A stretch of 64,000 nucleotides of DNA, taken from Bog-473 sp963763575 (GTDB lineage Bacteria; Actinomycetota; Acidimicrobiia; Acidimicrobiales; RAAP-2). Positions within the stretch are counted from its first letter, which is position 1; each line of letters starts with the position of its first letter. The stretch covers positions 1 through 64,000 of the forward strand of contig CAVXPD010000002.1 in NCBI GenBank assembly GCA_963763575.1, written 5' to 3'. This document shows positions 1 to 9,609 of the stretch, piece after piece. The notes beneath the pieces were generated by a model. It made no database searches. It worked only from the letters and a program-made list of their open reading frames with translations, and had not been told where the DNA came from. The position numbers and the translations under genes were made by a program.

Positions 1-25
1 TCGCGTAATACTCGCTTGATCCTCG

Positions 26-531
26 CTAAGCCTCGCACAGCAAAATTGAGGCTGATATTCCACAGATCGTGACCTCGGTGCATTTGGCCGGGATTGGTTT
101 GGGGCTAGGTGTTTTGCTCCGTCACCGATGCCGATTTCTTCCGTGACAACGTAAGTGCTCTCGCCGGAGCGGGGGATGAGTAGCCAGGAGTGATGGGCGC
201 CTAACTGATCGCCGTTGCCGTACCAGGCGAGGCGTGTCGTATCGGGACAAACTCGGCAACCTTGCTGACGATCGTGAGGCCGAATGTTGTCCAGTCGAAG
301 GTCACGTCCTCGCCGAGATGGCCAGAGGGATGATTGACGACGATGTCGCCGGCGTTCGAATACCAGGTGGGCCAAGCAGCTAGCTGCGACGAGCGTCGCC
401 CAGATGCTGTGCACTGGGTGCGTTGATGACAACGGCATTGTGCACGAAGAGGTCAGCGTGGACTGGATCAAAATCACCGGCCAGCGAATATCGGGCGAAC
501 GGTTGACGAAATCGTCATCGATGGTGGTCAT
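26..531 (-). pseudogene. SRPBCC-family protein (polyketide cyclase/START-like), frameshifted
   Basis: Reading the minus strand from an ATG at 531 gives a START-like sequence in several frames: an N-terminal stretch with VHADLFVHNAVVINAP, then WPTWYSNAGDIVVNHPSG, then FDWTTFGLTIVSKVAEF, then RLAWYGNGDQLGAHHSWLL and finally NPGQMHRGHDLWNISLNF before a TAG at 26-28. The segments keep the family order but need at least four frame changes, so the gene is either dead or damaged by consensus indels. SRPBCC proteins bind hydrophobic ligands. The ATG appears to overlap the end of the sigma-factor gene upstream (ATGA), suggesting a sigma/SRPBCC operon. Because of the indels, one frame stays open through both genes to the window edge. 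Confidence 0.6.
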
Positions 532-1083
532 TCCTCTCTCCTTCCGCAGACAATCCAACTCTCTCCGTAGACGCTGTTTCGCCACATGGATCCTGGATTT
601 CGCCGTGCCTAGCGGTATGTGTTCGTAGCGAGCGACCTCAGCAGCGCTCATATCCAAGGCCCCGGCCAGGACAACGGAACGCACCGGAATTGGGGAAAGG
701 CGGGTCAGAGCGGACCGGATCTCCGCTCGAAGCTCCTCGATTCCGCTCCGGTCCTCGGGGTCACAGGATCCTGGAGTCGGGCTCGCACGAATCTCCCAAG
801 GATCAATCGGAACGGCTCGCTTCATCCGTATCCAGTCCAGAGCAGCGTTACGAACGATGGTCGTCATCCATACATCAAGCGAGCCTCGCCCGGGGTCGAA
901 CGTCACTCCAATTTTCCATGCCCGTTCAAGGGCAACTGTGCCACATCTTCGGCGGGAGCCCGAATCACCAAGGATCCGAAACACGATCCGACACAGCCGA
1001 CACCAGAAGTCGCTGCACAAACCTCCGAGCGCATTCCTCTTCTCCCGGCGCAGAAACCCTTCCAGAAGGAGTTGGTCTGACAC
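528..1083 (-). pseudogene. ECF-type RNA polymerase sigma factor, frameshifted
   Basis: The GTG at 1083 opens a frame with sigma region 2 (LERAWKIGVTFDPGRGSLD, then VWMTTIVRNAALDWIRMKRA) and region 4 (LDMSAAEVARYEHIPLGTAK, followed by SRIHVAKQRLRREL). These are typical of extracytoplasmic-function sigma factors, which direct RNA polymerase to stress promoters. Parts of region 2 are displaced: ARRFVQRL and AEDVAQ lie in other frames, so small compensating indels occur near 1030 and 930. The natural stop appears to be the TGA overlapping the SRPBCC ATG near 528, also out of frame. Identification is firm; whether it is functional is not. Confidence 0.65.
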
Positions 1084-1095
1084 GCTGTCCTGTCG

Positions 1096-2487
1096 TCACA
1101 ACGACAGTTTCGCGTTGCTCTCGTTAGAACAGGACCGTCTCGGGAATAGTCTCCGAAGTCGGCTCAGCTGCGGCTGCGAAGGCCGGTCGCGGGTCTCGTG
1201 CATGAGCTTCCGGGCCCAGTCCACGCGGGCACCGACGAGCTGTCCGCCTCGCTTCACGACGTCGCCCCGACGATCACCGTTTCGACATCAGCTGGTCCAG
1301 CCCCGAGCACCATGACGGCCAGGGTCGCCAAAGCCATCGAGATGGGGGGAGCGCATGTCGATGATAGCGATGTCGGCCTGCTTACCTGGGGTGAGGCTGC
1401 CGATCTCGTCCTCAAGACTCCATACGCGCGCGGCGTCGAGAGTGGCCAGTCGAAGCATGTCCCGCTGGTGTAGTCGACGGTCGGACCTGCTCTCCTCGGG
1501 CCAGTGCTGGAGCGTTGGCCCGGGAACGTTCCGCTGCGAGCGCAGGCGCATCTCGGAAAAGGTCCGTCCCGGCCGCTGCAGATGGTGTCGACCCCAAAAC
1601 CCGGAAACGATGCCCCGTCGGAGCGCGCGGCCGGTGCCCGGGTAGGTGCCGAATTGCATGAGCATGTCGGTGGAGGGGGTGATCGACAAGGTGCCGTGAC
1701 TCGTGGCGATCAGGTCGAATTCCTCTGTCGGTCAGCATGTTGCCATGGGCGTAGTTCACGTCGGCGCCGAGCAGTCCGCACGCTGAAGGGTGGTCATGGC
1801 GTCGGAGGTGCCGGCCATGCCCACGTGCAGTGAGATCGGAAGCCCGAGGTCGCGGGCGAACTCGAAGTCCTCGGCGTTACGTTCCGGCAGTGGTGAAGCA
1901 TGGCCCGCGTAGCGCCATGCCCATCCGCAGCCGCCCATTTCTCCCGGAGGGAAATTGCTCGTCGCGCAACGGCGAGCGTCCAGGGGGTGCGGCGGGTTCG
2001 GATCGTCGCTTGCCGGTCCGGGGCCACCGTAGAGGAAGTAGCCGCGGATCCCGGACTCTTGTAGCCCGCGCAGGTCGGCATCGGCATGTGCCGCGGACTG
2101 GAGGTTGTGAGCCCAGTCGGCGATGGTGGTGATCCCTGCGTCCAGGGCCTGCAAGGCGCCCCATAGGGTCCCGGCGTAGACATCATTTGCGCGGTGTTTG
2201 GGGGCGATCCCAGTCAGCACAGCAGGCCCGTAGCCGGCCCCTGTTATCTGGGGGGTGAACCCGCCGATCGCTCCCTGCCACACGTGGCGGTGGGTGTCGA
2301 CGAGGCCCGGAATGACGAGCCGACCCTTGGCCTCGATCACTTCGGCGTCTGGAGCGGACGTCTCGAGTCCAGGTCGGACCTCGACGATAACCCCGTTACG
2401 AACGAGGACGTCAGCGTCGGGCTGGTCCCCGAGCGCGGGATCCATGGTGACGACGTGGCCACCTTTGATGAGGAGTTCGTTGGGCAT
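1096..2487 (-). pseudogene. Amidohydrolase family protein (deaminase/chlorohydrolase-like), frameshifted
   Basis: The ATG at 2487 starts a metal-dependent amidohydrolase. It has the usual N-terminal beta domain (LLIKGGHVVTMDP), the strand IPGLVDTHRHVWQG with the metal-binding HxH, then an open frame to about 1756. The rest continues in other frames: VNYAHGNML, then TPSTDMLMQFGTYPGTGRA, then DMLRLATLDAARVWSLEDEI and GSLTPGKQADIAIIDMR, ending at a TGA near 1096. At least three frame changes are needed. The family includes S-adenosylhomocysteine deaminase and triazine hydrolases; the substrate cannot be told here. It lies 40 bp downstream of the SDR gene and is probably cotranscribed with it. 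Confidence 0.65.
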
Positions 2488-2527
2488 GGTGGTTCACCAA
2501 CCTTTCTTGGGCACTTGAGGGGAACGT

Positions 2528-3304
2528 TTACGGATTCGGGAGCACGACCCCGGTGAGCTCGGCGCAGGCGTCGAGCAGCCGGTCTTGAACCTCGACTGAG
2601 CGGGCTGCCGGGTGAACGTCGCGTGGCTGCTGGTGGTAGAAGTAATTGCCGGTGACGGTCGCTGCGGGGTCGTCGCTCACCGCCAGCCAGACCTGGGTCA
2701 CCGCGCCCAAGGAGAGGTCGTCGGGGGCGCCGGGTCCCCCCATCTTGGTCGGCACCCAACCGGGTTCGAGGGCGTTGGAGAGCACGCCGGGCCAGAGGCG
2801 GGCGACGGCGAAGGCCAGCACGACGTCGAAGAGCTTGCTGTCGGCGTAGGCCTGGGCCCCGTTCCAGCGGCGTCGGGCCCATTGGAGGTCGTCGAGGTCA
2901 GGGTTGCCACCTTTGTGCATGCCTGAGCTGAGGTACACCAGCCGGCCAGGCGGAGTGATCAGGGCGGTCAGCAGGTACGGGGCCAAGACGTTGACGGCGA
3001 AGACGTGCGAGAGTCCGTCGACGGTCTCGACGCGCCGGGGCTCTCGATAGCCGACGCCGGCGCTGTGGATCACGGCGTCATAGCGTCCGAACGCGTTGGC
3101 CTGGTTGGCGACCTGGCGGGTCTCCTCCACGCTGGCCAAGTCGCCGACGACGACGTGCTCGGCCGCCGAGAGCGCCCGGCGAGCGTCACCGGCCCGCTGA
3201 TCGTTGCGGGCGTGCAGGGTGACCGCGTGGCCGACATGGGCGAGCAGCTCGGCCGCCATCAACCCGAGGCCGTCGCTCGAGCCGGTGATCAGTACCCGTG
3301 CCAT
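2528..3304 (-). CDS. Short-chain dehydrogenase/reductase
   Basis: This 258-residue protein starts at an ATG preceded by GGAGGGA. It has the cofactor motif TGSSDGLG near residue 7, an NNAG-equivalent HSAG, the catalytic serine in YLSSG, and a YADSK motif (Tyr and Lys of the active site) around residue 155. It resembles the retinol-dehydrogenase-like SDRs that use NAD(P)H to reduce or oxidise small alcohols and ketones. The frame stays open far upstream into the divergent LuxR gene, but the start with the ribosome site is clear. It is followed by the broken amidohydrolase on the same strand. Confidence 0.88.
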   Translation of the reverse strand: MARVLITGSSDGLGLMAAELLAHVGHAVTLHARNDQRAGDARRALSAAEHVVVGDLASVEETRQVANQANAFGRYDAVIHSAGVGYREPRRVETVDGLSHVFAVNVLAPYLLTALITPPGRLVYLSSGMHKGGNPDLDDLQWARRRWNGAQAYADSKLFDVVLAFAVARLWPGVLSNALEPGWVPTKMGGPGAPDDLSLGAVTQVWLAVSDDPAATVTGNYFYHQQPRDVHPAARSVEVQDRLLDACAELTGVVLPNP

Positions 3305-3654
3305 CTTCCCTCCTTGTTTGGATCGCTGTCCGGAATCATCTCGGGCTCGCTGATGGCGGATGCGGTGGAGTGCAGCACCCCAGCTCCGCTCAGGCGAAGC
3401 TTCGCGACAGTGTCCAGATCGTCGGTCTGAGGGGGCTGTTCGCATTTTCGGGGCAGATGTCCTGACACTCGTCAGGTGGGCCGAGCGTTTCGGGTCCATG
3501 ATCGATCCGCTGCCCTCGGTTCGCACCGGGGGGACCCCCCTGGCACCTCCCCTGACTTTCCATTTGGGCGTTGTCCGAGGCGATCTGTAATGCCGGCCTC
3601 GGGCGTCCGGGTCGGCTCTCGGGCGATCCGCACTGGCGCGACGTAGGGTGGGTT
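3305..3654. other. Divergent intergenic region between SDR and LuxR-family genes
   Basis: About 350 bases separate the two divergent genes and should carry both promoters. It contains a GC-rich inverted element near 3529-3547 (GGGGGGACCCCCC). No convincing gene is seen. Confidence 0.4.
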
Positions 3655-6546
3655 GTGATCTCGTCCATAGGTGAGCGCGACGGTCTGTTGCTTGAGCGTG
3701 ATCGAGAGTTGGAGCGGATCGGGGAATGCCTGCAGCGGGCGTGGCAAGGCCATGGAGGAGCGCTGGTGGTGGAGGGGCCGGCTGGGATCGGCAAGACCGT
3801 GTTGTTGGCGGTCGCCCGGGATGCTGCCGCGGGAGAGGGTTTCCGGGTACTGCGAGCGCGTGGGGCTGAGCTGGAGCGCGAGTTCGCGTTCGGGGTGGTG
3901 CGCCAGCTGGTCGAGCCGGTGGTGGCGGAAGCGTCGGAGGAGGAGCGGTCCCAGCTATTGGATGGGCCGCCCGGGGTGGCGGCACGGCTGTTGGGTCTTC
4001 CTGGCCTGGGTGACGGCGTAGCTACGGCTGCGCCGATCGCCCCGGACCCGTCGTTCGCGGTGCTACACGGGCTGTACTGGTTGTGCGCCAACCTGACGGC
4101 GCAACGCCCCTTGGCGTTGGTGGTGGACGACGCCCATTGGGCTGACGGTGCGTCGCTTCGTTTTCTGGCTTTTTTGCTGCCCCGCCTGGAGGAGCTACAT
4201 GCCGCAGTGCTGCTCGGAGCTCGGCCCGCCGAGGCCGGAGGGAGTCGGGAGTTGTTGGCGGCCCTCACCATGGATCCGGCGACCGAAGTGGTGACGGTGG
4301 GGCCGCTCACCACGAGCGGGGTGGCCACGCTGGTGGCGGTCGGGTTGGGTGTCGAGCCCGAACCTGAGTTCGCAGCGGCCTGCTGGGAGGCGACCGGCGG
4401 TACGCCGTTTCTGGTTCGCACGCTGGTCGAAGCTCTGCGAGACGAGCAGATCGCGCCGGTCGCCGCGTTCGCAGCCAAAGTACAGGACGTCGCCACCGTT
4501 ACCTTGAGCCGCTGGGCGATGCTGCGTCTGGTGCGGCTGGGTCCTGACGCGGCCCGCCTGGCTCGGGCGGTGGCCGTTTTGGAGCGGGCCGAGTTGGCCC
4601 AGGCAGCCCGGCTGGCCGGGCTCGCATCCTCCGACGCGGCGCGGGCCGCCGATCTGCTGGTCGGGGCGGGCGTGCTGGACGAGGCTCCGCTTTGTTTCGC
4701 CCATCCCCTTCTGCGCGGCGCGGTCTACCGTGACATGACGGCGGCCGACCGGGTCGAAGCGCACGGGCGCTCCGCCAGGCTGCTGGCCGAAGCGCACGCC
4801 AATCCGGCCCGGGTCGCCGAGCACCTGCTGGCGACTGCTCCGACAGGCGACGACTGGACGGTCAAACAGCTACGGGCTGCCGCCTGGGAGGCAACGGCGC
4901 GAGGTGCGCCGGAATCTGCGGTTGCCTACCTGCGCCGGGCCTTGTCCGAGCCCCCATCGCCCGAAGCGGGCGCGGGCCTGCTGCTCGAGGTCGGTCTGGC
5001 CGAGTTCAGCGCCGGCCAGCCGGGCTGGCACGATCAACTCGCAGAGGCGGTGGAATCGGCCGGCGACGACACGACCCGAATCGCGGCCGCGCTGCTGTTC
5101 GCCAATGCGCTGCGTTGGCATGAGCAGGCGGCCGAGGCGATCAGGGTGTGCGACGGGGTCGCGGCGCGCCTCGACCGCAGCGACGCGGAAGGCCGTTTGA
5201 CGTTGGAGGCCATGGCAGTGGCCTGCGGGGTGGGCGATGCCGCCACCGCGCCGTTGGTGGCCGATCGATCCGGGGCACTGCTCGTGTGGGCCAGGGAGGG
5301 GCCGGTCCCGCGCCAATGCCTGGCGGCGGCAGCGTACGTGGGCGCGCTGGCCAACCAGCCGGCCGACCACGTGGCCGACCTGGCGCTTCGGGCCATCAGC
5401 GCGGGCACGGGAGCGCTGCCCGAGCCAGGCGACCCGCCCTGGTTACCCGGCGGTGCGTTTCGGCACCCGAGCGCCGTGGTAACCCTGCTCTGGACTGAGC
5501 GCTACGACGCCGCGCAGGCTCTGGCCGACACCGCCGTGGCCGAGGCCCAGGCTTCCGCCAACGGGATGATCCTGCCCGCCGTGTTGGCCCAGCGGGCCTG
5601 GCTCGCCTCCCGGCGCGGCGATCTCACCGCAGCCGAGGCCGATGCGCGAGCCCTGCTCGACACCCCCGGCCCCCCAGCACCGCCCCTATTGCGCAACCGC
5701 GCGACGACCGTACTCGTCGACGTGCTGGTTGAGCGGGGCGACCTCGACGAGGCCGAGCGGACGCTTCAGCCCCTGGCGGTCGACCTCCCCGGCACGTCGC
5801 AGACCCCGACGATACTGCGCCACGCCCGGGGCCGCCTCCGGTTCGCTCAGCGTCGCTTCGGTGAGGCACTCGGCGACTTGGTGGCGGCCGGTGAGATCGC
5901 CACCGGCGGCCTGGCGCGAAGCCCGTGTTACCTATCGTGGCGTTCAGAGGCGGCTCTGGCCGCTCTGGCCCTTGGTGAAGGCGACACGGCGCGACGCCTC
6001 AGCGGCGAAGAGCTCGAGTTAGCCCGCGCCTTCGGTGCCCGGCGCGCCCTCGGCGTGGCGCTGCGAGCCGCCGGGCTTGTAGCCGGCGGAGGTCGTGGCG
6101 AGGCCCTGCTGCGCGAGGCGATACAAGTGCTCGCCGGCCCCGATACCCGCCTCGAACACGCCCGCGCCCTGGCCGACCTCGGCGCCCACCTCCGTCGCAG
6201 CAACCACCGAGTCGAAGCGCGCCAACTTCTCCGCCAAGCAGTCGACACCGCCCACCACCTCGGCGCCGCGGCGCTGGCCCTGCGGGCCGAGACCGAGCTG
6301 CGCGCTACCGGGGCCAGGCCGCGCCGAGTGCTGCTTACCGGGCTCGAAGCGCTCACGGCTAGCGAGCGTCGCATCGCCGAACTGGCCGCCGAAGGGCTTA
6401 CCAACCGCGAGATCGCCCAAACCCTCTTCGTCACGGCCCGCACGGTCGAGGGCCACCTCACCCACGTGTTCTACAAGCTCGACGTCAAGGCCCGCACCGC
6501 CCTACCCGCCGCTCTCGCCGCGCCCACGAGCGCAGTACGGGCCTGA
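3655..6546 (+). CDS. LuxR-family transcriptional regulator with AAA ATPase domain (MalT/LAL type)
   Basis: The 963-residue protein has an N-terminal ATPase with Walker A GPAGIGKT (about residues 41-48) and Walker B LALVVDDAHWAD (about 155), a long helical TPR-like middle rich in Ala/Leu/Arg, and a C-terminal LuxR helix-turn-helix (LTASERRIAELAAEGLTNRE, about 899). Such large ATP-binding LuxR (LAL) regulators act as ligand-responsive activators. I chose the GTG at 3655, preceded by AGGGTGGG; a TTG at 3571 in the same frame is less likely. The gene diverges from the SDR/amidohydrolase pair and converges on the exported-protein gene. A decayed copy of its C-terminus lies near 30.8 kb. Confidence 0.88.
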   Translation: MISSIGERDGLLLERDRELERIGECLQRAWQGHGGALVVEGPAGIGKTVLLAVARDAAAGEGFRVLRARGAELEREFAFGVVRQLVEPVVAEASEEERSQLLDGPPGVAARLLGLPGLGDGVATAAPIAPDPSFAVLHGLYWLCANLTAQRPLALVVDDAHWADGASLRFLAFLLPRLEELHAAVLLGARPAEAGGSRELLAALTMDPATEVVTVGPLTTSGVATLVAVGLGVEPEPEFAAACWEATGGTPFLVRTLVEALRDEQIAPVAAFAAKVQDVATVTLSRWAMLRLVRLGPDAARLARAVAVLERAELAQAARLAGLASSDAARAADLLVGAGVLDEAPLCFAHPLLRGAVYRDMTAADRVEAHGRSARLLAEAHANPARVAEHLLATAPTGDDWTVKQLRAAAWEATARGAPESAVAYLRRALSEPPSPEAGAGLLLEVGLAEFSAGQPGWHDQLAEAVESAGDDTTRIAAALLFANALRWHEQAAEAIRVCDGVAARLDRSDAEGRLTLEAMAVACGVGDAATAPLVADRSGALLVWAREGPVPRQCLAAAAYVGALANQPADHVADLALRAISAGTGALPEPGDPPWLPGGAFRHPSAVVTLLWTERYDAAQALADTAVAEAQASANGMILPAVLAQRAWLASRRGDLTAAEADARALLDTPGPPAPPLLRNRATTVLVDVLVERGDLDEAERTLQPLAVDLPGTSQTPTILRHARGRLRFAQRRFGEALGDLVAAGEIATGGLARSPCYLSWRSEAALAALALGEGDTARRLSGEELELARAFGARRALGVALRAAGLVAGGGRGEALLREAIQVLAGPDTRLEHARALADLGAHLRRSNHRVEARQLLRQAVDTAHHLGAAALALRAETELRATGARPRRVLLTGLEALTASERRIAELAAEGLTNREIAQTLFVTARTVEGHLTHVFYKLDVKARTALPAALAAPTSAVRA

Positions 6547-6819
6547 CCCACCGTCGGGCCTGCCGCGCAAAAGTCAGAGGGGATCCTCCCTGGTCAAGCA
6601 ACCGAGTCCGGGTCGATTTCTTCAACGACATCAAAGCAACCGTTACCTATAACGATGGCCTGCAATCCATACACGTTGACATTCCGTAATTGCTGACGTG
6701 CTTGACGACATTCACGATCGAACGTTGGGGACGGTCGAGCTGTGCCCGGGCGAGTGGACAATCGCAGAGTGTTGGGCAGGATGACTATCTACCGCGACGA
6801 CAGCGAGTGAGGAACTGAA

Positions 6820-7008
6820 ATGAATGTCGGAGATCGGTTTCCGATTACACTCGATGTTGAAGTGACACAGGTGAATGACAAACATGCACGACTGCAGTAC
6901 TTAACGGATAACGGCACGATCGTTCGATTTTGGTATGGCGTCGATTCCTTGCCAATCAGGGAAACGTCCGTCAACGACGATCCGTATCCGCGAATGGAGA
7001 CTTGTTAA
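6820..7008 (+). CDS. Small hypothetical protein
   Basis: A 62-residue frame starts at an ATG with GAGGAAC eight bases upstream. The product (MNVGDRFPITLDVEVTQVND and onward) looks like a short beta-rich domain and contains no low-complexity stretch. It lies alone between the LuxR gene and the minus-strand exported-protein gene. No family is recognised; expression is unproven. Confidence 0.4.
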   Translation: MNVGDRFPITLDVEVTQVNDKHARLQYLTDNGTIVRFWYGVDSLPIRETSVNDDPYPRMETC

Positions 7009-7177
7009 CGAGCGCGTCGTCGATAGGTGCCGACCCAGGCCATACGGGCCGGGTCTAAAGCACATCTCTCCTAGCTGCAGGCCGGCTTTCGGTTGTCAGA
7101 TACTCCTGTCGGGAATTCGTTCGCTCCCATGTACGCTGTGGGTGGAGGGGAGGCGAGAGCTCGTCGAGAAGATCGCC

Positions 7178-7914
7178 TTACTCAAACGGATAGGCGGCGA
7201 CGGCGCGCTCCAGTTGGGTCCAGACGTGGGCTGGATCACCCGAAGGTGTGGCGGCAACGACGACGCTGCCGACGGACCCCTTCACTACATAGCAGGCCAC
7301 CTCATGGAATTGGTGGTGACCGACGGTCGTTACGTAATCGTCGATGACGCACGACCGCACTGCCGCCGCGGTTCGGACCGATTGCACCTTGGCATCCTCT
7401 TGGACGGAGATGGCGTCGTCGCGCCGCAGGTGAGTGAGGCGGAATACGGCCCAGTCCTGCAGGGTCTCGGAACCCTGACGGGGAGTGACATTGAGATAGC
7501 CGAGGTAGGTCCCGGCCGAGTTGCGAAGGGCCACCGACAACGTGCCACGATCGCCTTCCACCCTGCGGAACCTCGGAAGCGCGGGCACAGTTCCGAGCCC
7601 GGAAGGTACGGTGAGCCGGGCCCAAGTCGCCGGCGGTGTGGTTGACGCGAGCCAACGAAACGACCCCAGCGTCGCCGAGATCACAGACCCGGAATGAGCA
7701 GTTGTCGCCTTGGTCGCATCCACAACTCGGGCCTTCGATGCCAGTTGCATGGTCAAGCCGACCCCGGCAGCCACCGCAACCGACAGCACGGCCGCGAGGA
7801 TTCCGATCACAAAACGCGGGGATACCCGGATGGTCAGATGAGCGGAGCGGGCGGCTGCTGATGGGCGGACACCTACGCGGCGGATAGCTCCGTGGATCGA
7901 ACCTGGCGGGTCAC
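7178..7914 (-). CDS. Exported hypothetical protein, cassette copy 1
   Basis: The protein has one N-terminal hydrophobic segment (FVIGILAAVLSVAVAAGVG) followed by an extracytoplasmic domain with motifs FRWLASTTPPATWARLTVPS, YLGYLNVTPRQGSETLQDW and HHQFHEVACYVVKGSV. It has a close paralogue at 29720-30436 with the same motifs and the same C-terminus (AVAAYPFE). The GTG at 7914 overlaps the stop of the membrane-protein gene and matches the start of the paralogue, but a frame change about 12 codons in is needed to reach the main frame, so the N-terminus is damaged or misread. Function unknown; probably anchored to or secreted across the membrane. Confidence 0.65.
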
Positions 7915-8300
7915 TCCTCCACGCCGGCCGTCTGGCGAGGACTGAACGGGCTCCGGCTCCAACCGCGCCAGACGGCGACGGCCCAGGCAACCAAGGCGAC
8001 CGCTCCGACAGACTCCAAGATGATCGTTTCGATCACGAACGAAGCCTCAGACGACTCCCGAAAGCCGAACAAACCGAAGTTGAGGCTGATAATGAGCCCC
8101 CCGAGGGTCGAGATCATGAATCCCGCCCCGAGGAGCCCGGCGAGTGGCCACGGCCACACCAGCAGGACCGCCGCCAGCACGAAGCCACCCACGGCGTCGG
8201 CCAAGAAGAGGGGGCCGACGGTCGGGATGTCGCGGTACCCCTCCATCCACAGGTGAAGATGGATGGCGCCCACCCAGACGAGCAGACCGGCGCACCCCAC
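7911..8300 (-). CDS. Four-helix integral membrane protein (DoxX-like), cassette copy 1
   Basis: The frame encodes about 129 residues with four hydrophobic segments, including AGLLVWVGAIHLHLWMEGY, ADAVGGFVLAAVLLVW, GAGFMISTLGGLIISLNFG and ILESVGAVALVAWAVAV. It is almost identical to the copy at 28640-29200. In that copy translation starts at an ATG equivalent to 8394; here the intervening sequence is two bases shorter, so that ATG is out of frame and only the GTG at 8300 remains. The gene is between the proline-rich gene (overlap of about 20 bases with the ancestral start) and the exported-protein gene, forming an apparent operon. Function unknown. Confidence 0.65.
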   Translation of the reverse strand: MGCAGLLVWVGAIHLHLWMEGYRDIPTVGPLFLADAVGGFVLAAVLLVWPWPLAGLLGAGFMISTLGGLIISLNFGLFGFRESSEASFVIETIILESVGAVALVAWAVAVWRGWSRSPFSPRQTAGVEE

Positions 8301-8830
8301 ACGGAGGACGAGGGCGGCGAGGGACGCGGTCCACCGGGGGCCGGTCCGGGTCGCGTCGGAGCGGCGATACGTGATCAGAGGTTGCCGTCGCCATCGCTTG
8401 GCCCTCCGTTGTTGTCGGCGTCCTGGTCGCCGCCGTTGTCCTGGGCAATACCGTTGACGATGGCCGGCGGCGGAGCCACCGGAGGGCCGTTGTCGGCGGC
8501 GGAGCCACCGGAGGGGCCGTTGTCGGCGGAGGGGGCGGCGGGGGTGGCACCGTGGGCGGCGGGGTCGTCGTCGACGGGGCGGTTGTCGCCGGTGCTGGCA
8601 CGGCAGTCGGCGGGGTCGTCGGCGCCGGTGGCGCGGTGGAGGTGTGGGCCGCAGGGGTGGGTTTGATGGCGGTGGCGTGGGAGTTCGACATCAGGCCGAG
8701 CCCGAGCCAGACCTCCCGCCACGAGAGCCACGATCACCGCAATGAGGATTCCTAGTCGTTTGGTCACTTGATGTCCTTTGAAATTGTTGTGGGACTGTTG
8801 CCGTCTGATCTCCTCCCACGAATCTCGGGC
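7952..8830. repeat. Long direct repeat, copy 1 (partner 28756-29610)
   Basis: This stretch is nearly identical by eye to 28756-29610 in the same orientation and covers the membrane-protein gene, the proline-rich gene and their upstream region. The copies differ by a few substitutions, by small indels, and by the number of proline-codon repeats. Confidence 0.85.
8375..8767 (-). pseudogene. Proline-rich exported protein, cassette copy 1, frameshifted
   Basis: The GTG at 8767 (AAAGGA upstream) starts a signal-like N-terminus (TKRLGILIAVIVALVAGGLA). Compared with the copy at 29181-29549, two bases are missing straight after this segment and one G is missing in a GGGG run of a 30-bp repeat (8465-8493 is 29 bp long), so the middle, which should be a Pro/Thr/Ala-rich linker, is read out of frame and the original C-terminus (AIVNGIAQDNGGDQDADNNG) is restored. 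It overlaps the membrane-protein gene. Function unknown; probably a secreted or wall-spanning proline-rich protein. Confidence 0.6.
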
Positions 8831-8834
8831 TTCC

Positions 8835-8897
8835 GCGGTCGCCTATACGGCATCCGGTCATCCAGTTCCCGACGCCTCATGATCGGGATCGTCTCGG
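8835..8897 (+). pseudogene. Orphan fragment of the exported-protein gene start
   Basis: About 63 bases closely match 29761-29825, the signal-peptide region of the exported-protein gene of copy 2, in the same relation to the proline-rich gene. Nothing of that gene follows, so this is a deletion scar showing that the divergent order seen in copy 2 once existed here. Confidence 0.6.
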
Positions 8898-9320
8898 ACC
8901 AAAGTCGGCCGATTCACTCTTGATCCATTGGGTCACGCTGAGGTAGTCGAGAGCTGAGAGTGCCTCAACGACTCTTTCGGAAACTAAAGCGAGGATTCGT
9001 TCGGCGTTTGGGTCGCAGGAAGACTCGCCTGAGACGTTCTGGAGGCTCGTAAGCGCACTGATCAGAAAGGCCACCGCTTCCGCCATGGGACCGTCCCACG
9101 ACTTCAGATAGCCACGCGGTATCCGTTCTTGGTCCCAGCACGACAGAACACCGCCCACATCCGGCACAGACCAAATTGATTGTCTATTCATGACGATCAC
9201 CCACATCGATCGGTCTTTACCGACCCTCTGATCGGCACGAGATTGTTTGACGCGACGATAGGCCAATTTGAGCTTGGGTCGAATCCCACGATACGCGTAG
9301 TTGCCTACAAGGTTCGCCAT
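8877..9320 (-). CDS. Hypothetical protein
   Basis: An ATG-initiated frame of 147 residues. The product has no signal peptide or membrane segment; its middle (WDGPMAEAVAFLISALTSLQ, later SERVVEALSALDYLSVTQW) looks like an amphipathic helical domain. No family is recognised and there is no paralogue in copy 2. GC at third positions is lower than in neighbours, so it may be foreign or spurious. Confidence 0.4.
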   Translation of the reverse strand: MANLVGNYAYRGIRPKLKLAYRRVKQSRADQRVGKDRSMWVIVMNRQSIWSVPDVGGVLSCWDQERIPRGYLKSWDGPMAEAVAFLISALTSLQNVSGESSCDPNAERILALVSERVVEALSALDYLSVTQWIKSESADFGPRRSRS

Positions 9321-9609
9321 TCGCCCAGCGTGGGCTGATCATCGAGTCGATGGTTGCGTGCTTGGCGCCACCGCACATGCTGGCAGTGGAGCCATTGATC
9401 GGCTCAAACATCGGGCCATTCGGGACCCAGCCACATTGGCAACAACTACGCGTCACGCGGGACTCGATGGATGTTCCACCCGGCGCACGCTTGGAGGACC
9501 GAGTTCGATTCGGGCGCCGAGGCACCTGGACCACCGTCGGAAGGCAGGTGCCGAGCAGTCCCTCGAGGCGCCGGGCCCATTGACCTCAGCGCCAAGCGGA
9601 GAGGAAGAG

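Noticed and set aside
2528..3985. SDR with a 227-residue N-terminal extension
   Set aside because: The extension is Pro/Arg-rich antisense sequence of the LuxR gene; a clear ribosome site precedes the start at 3304.
3390..4496. Long minus-strand frame opposite the LuxR gene
   Set aside because: It is the shadow of a high-GC gene; its product is low-complexity Ser/Arg/Pro-rich and the plus strand has clear ATPase motifs.
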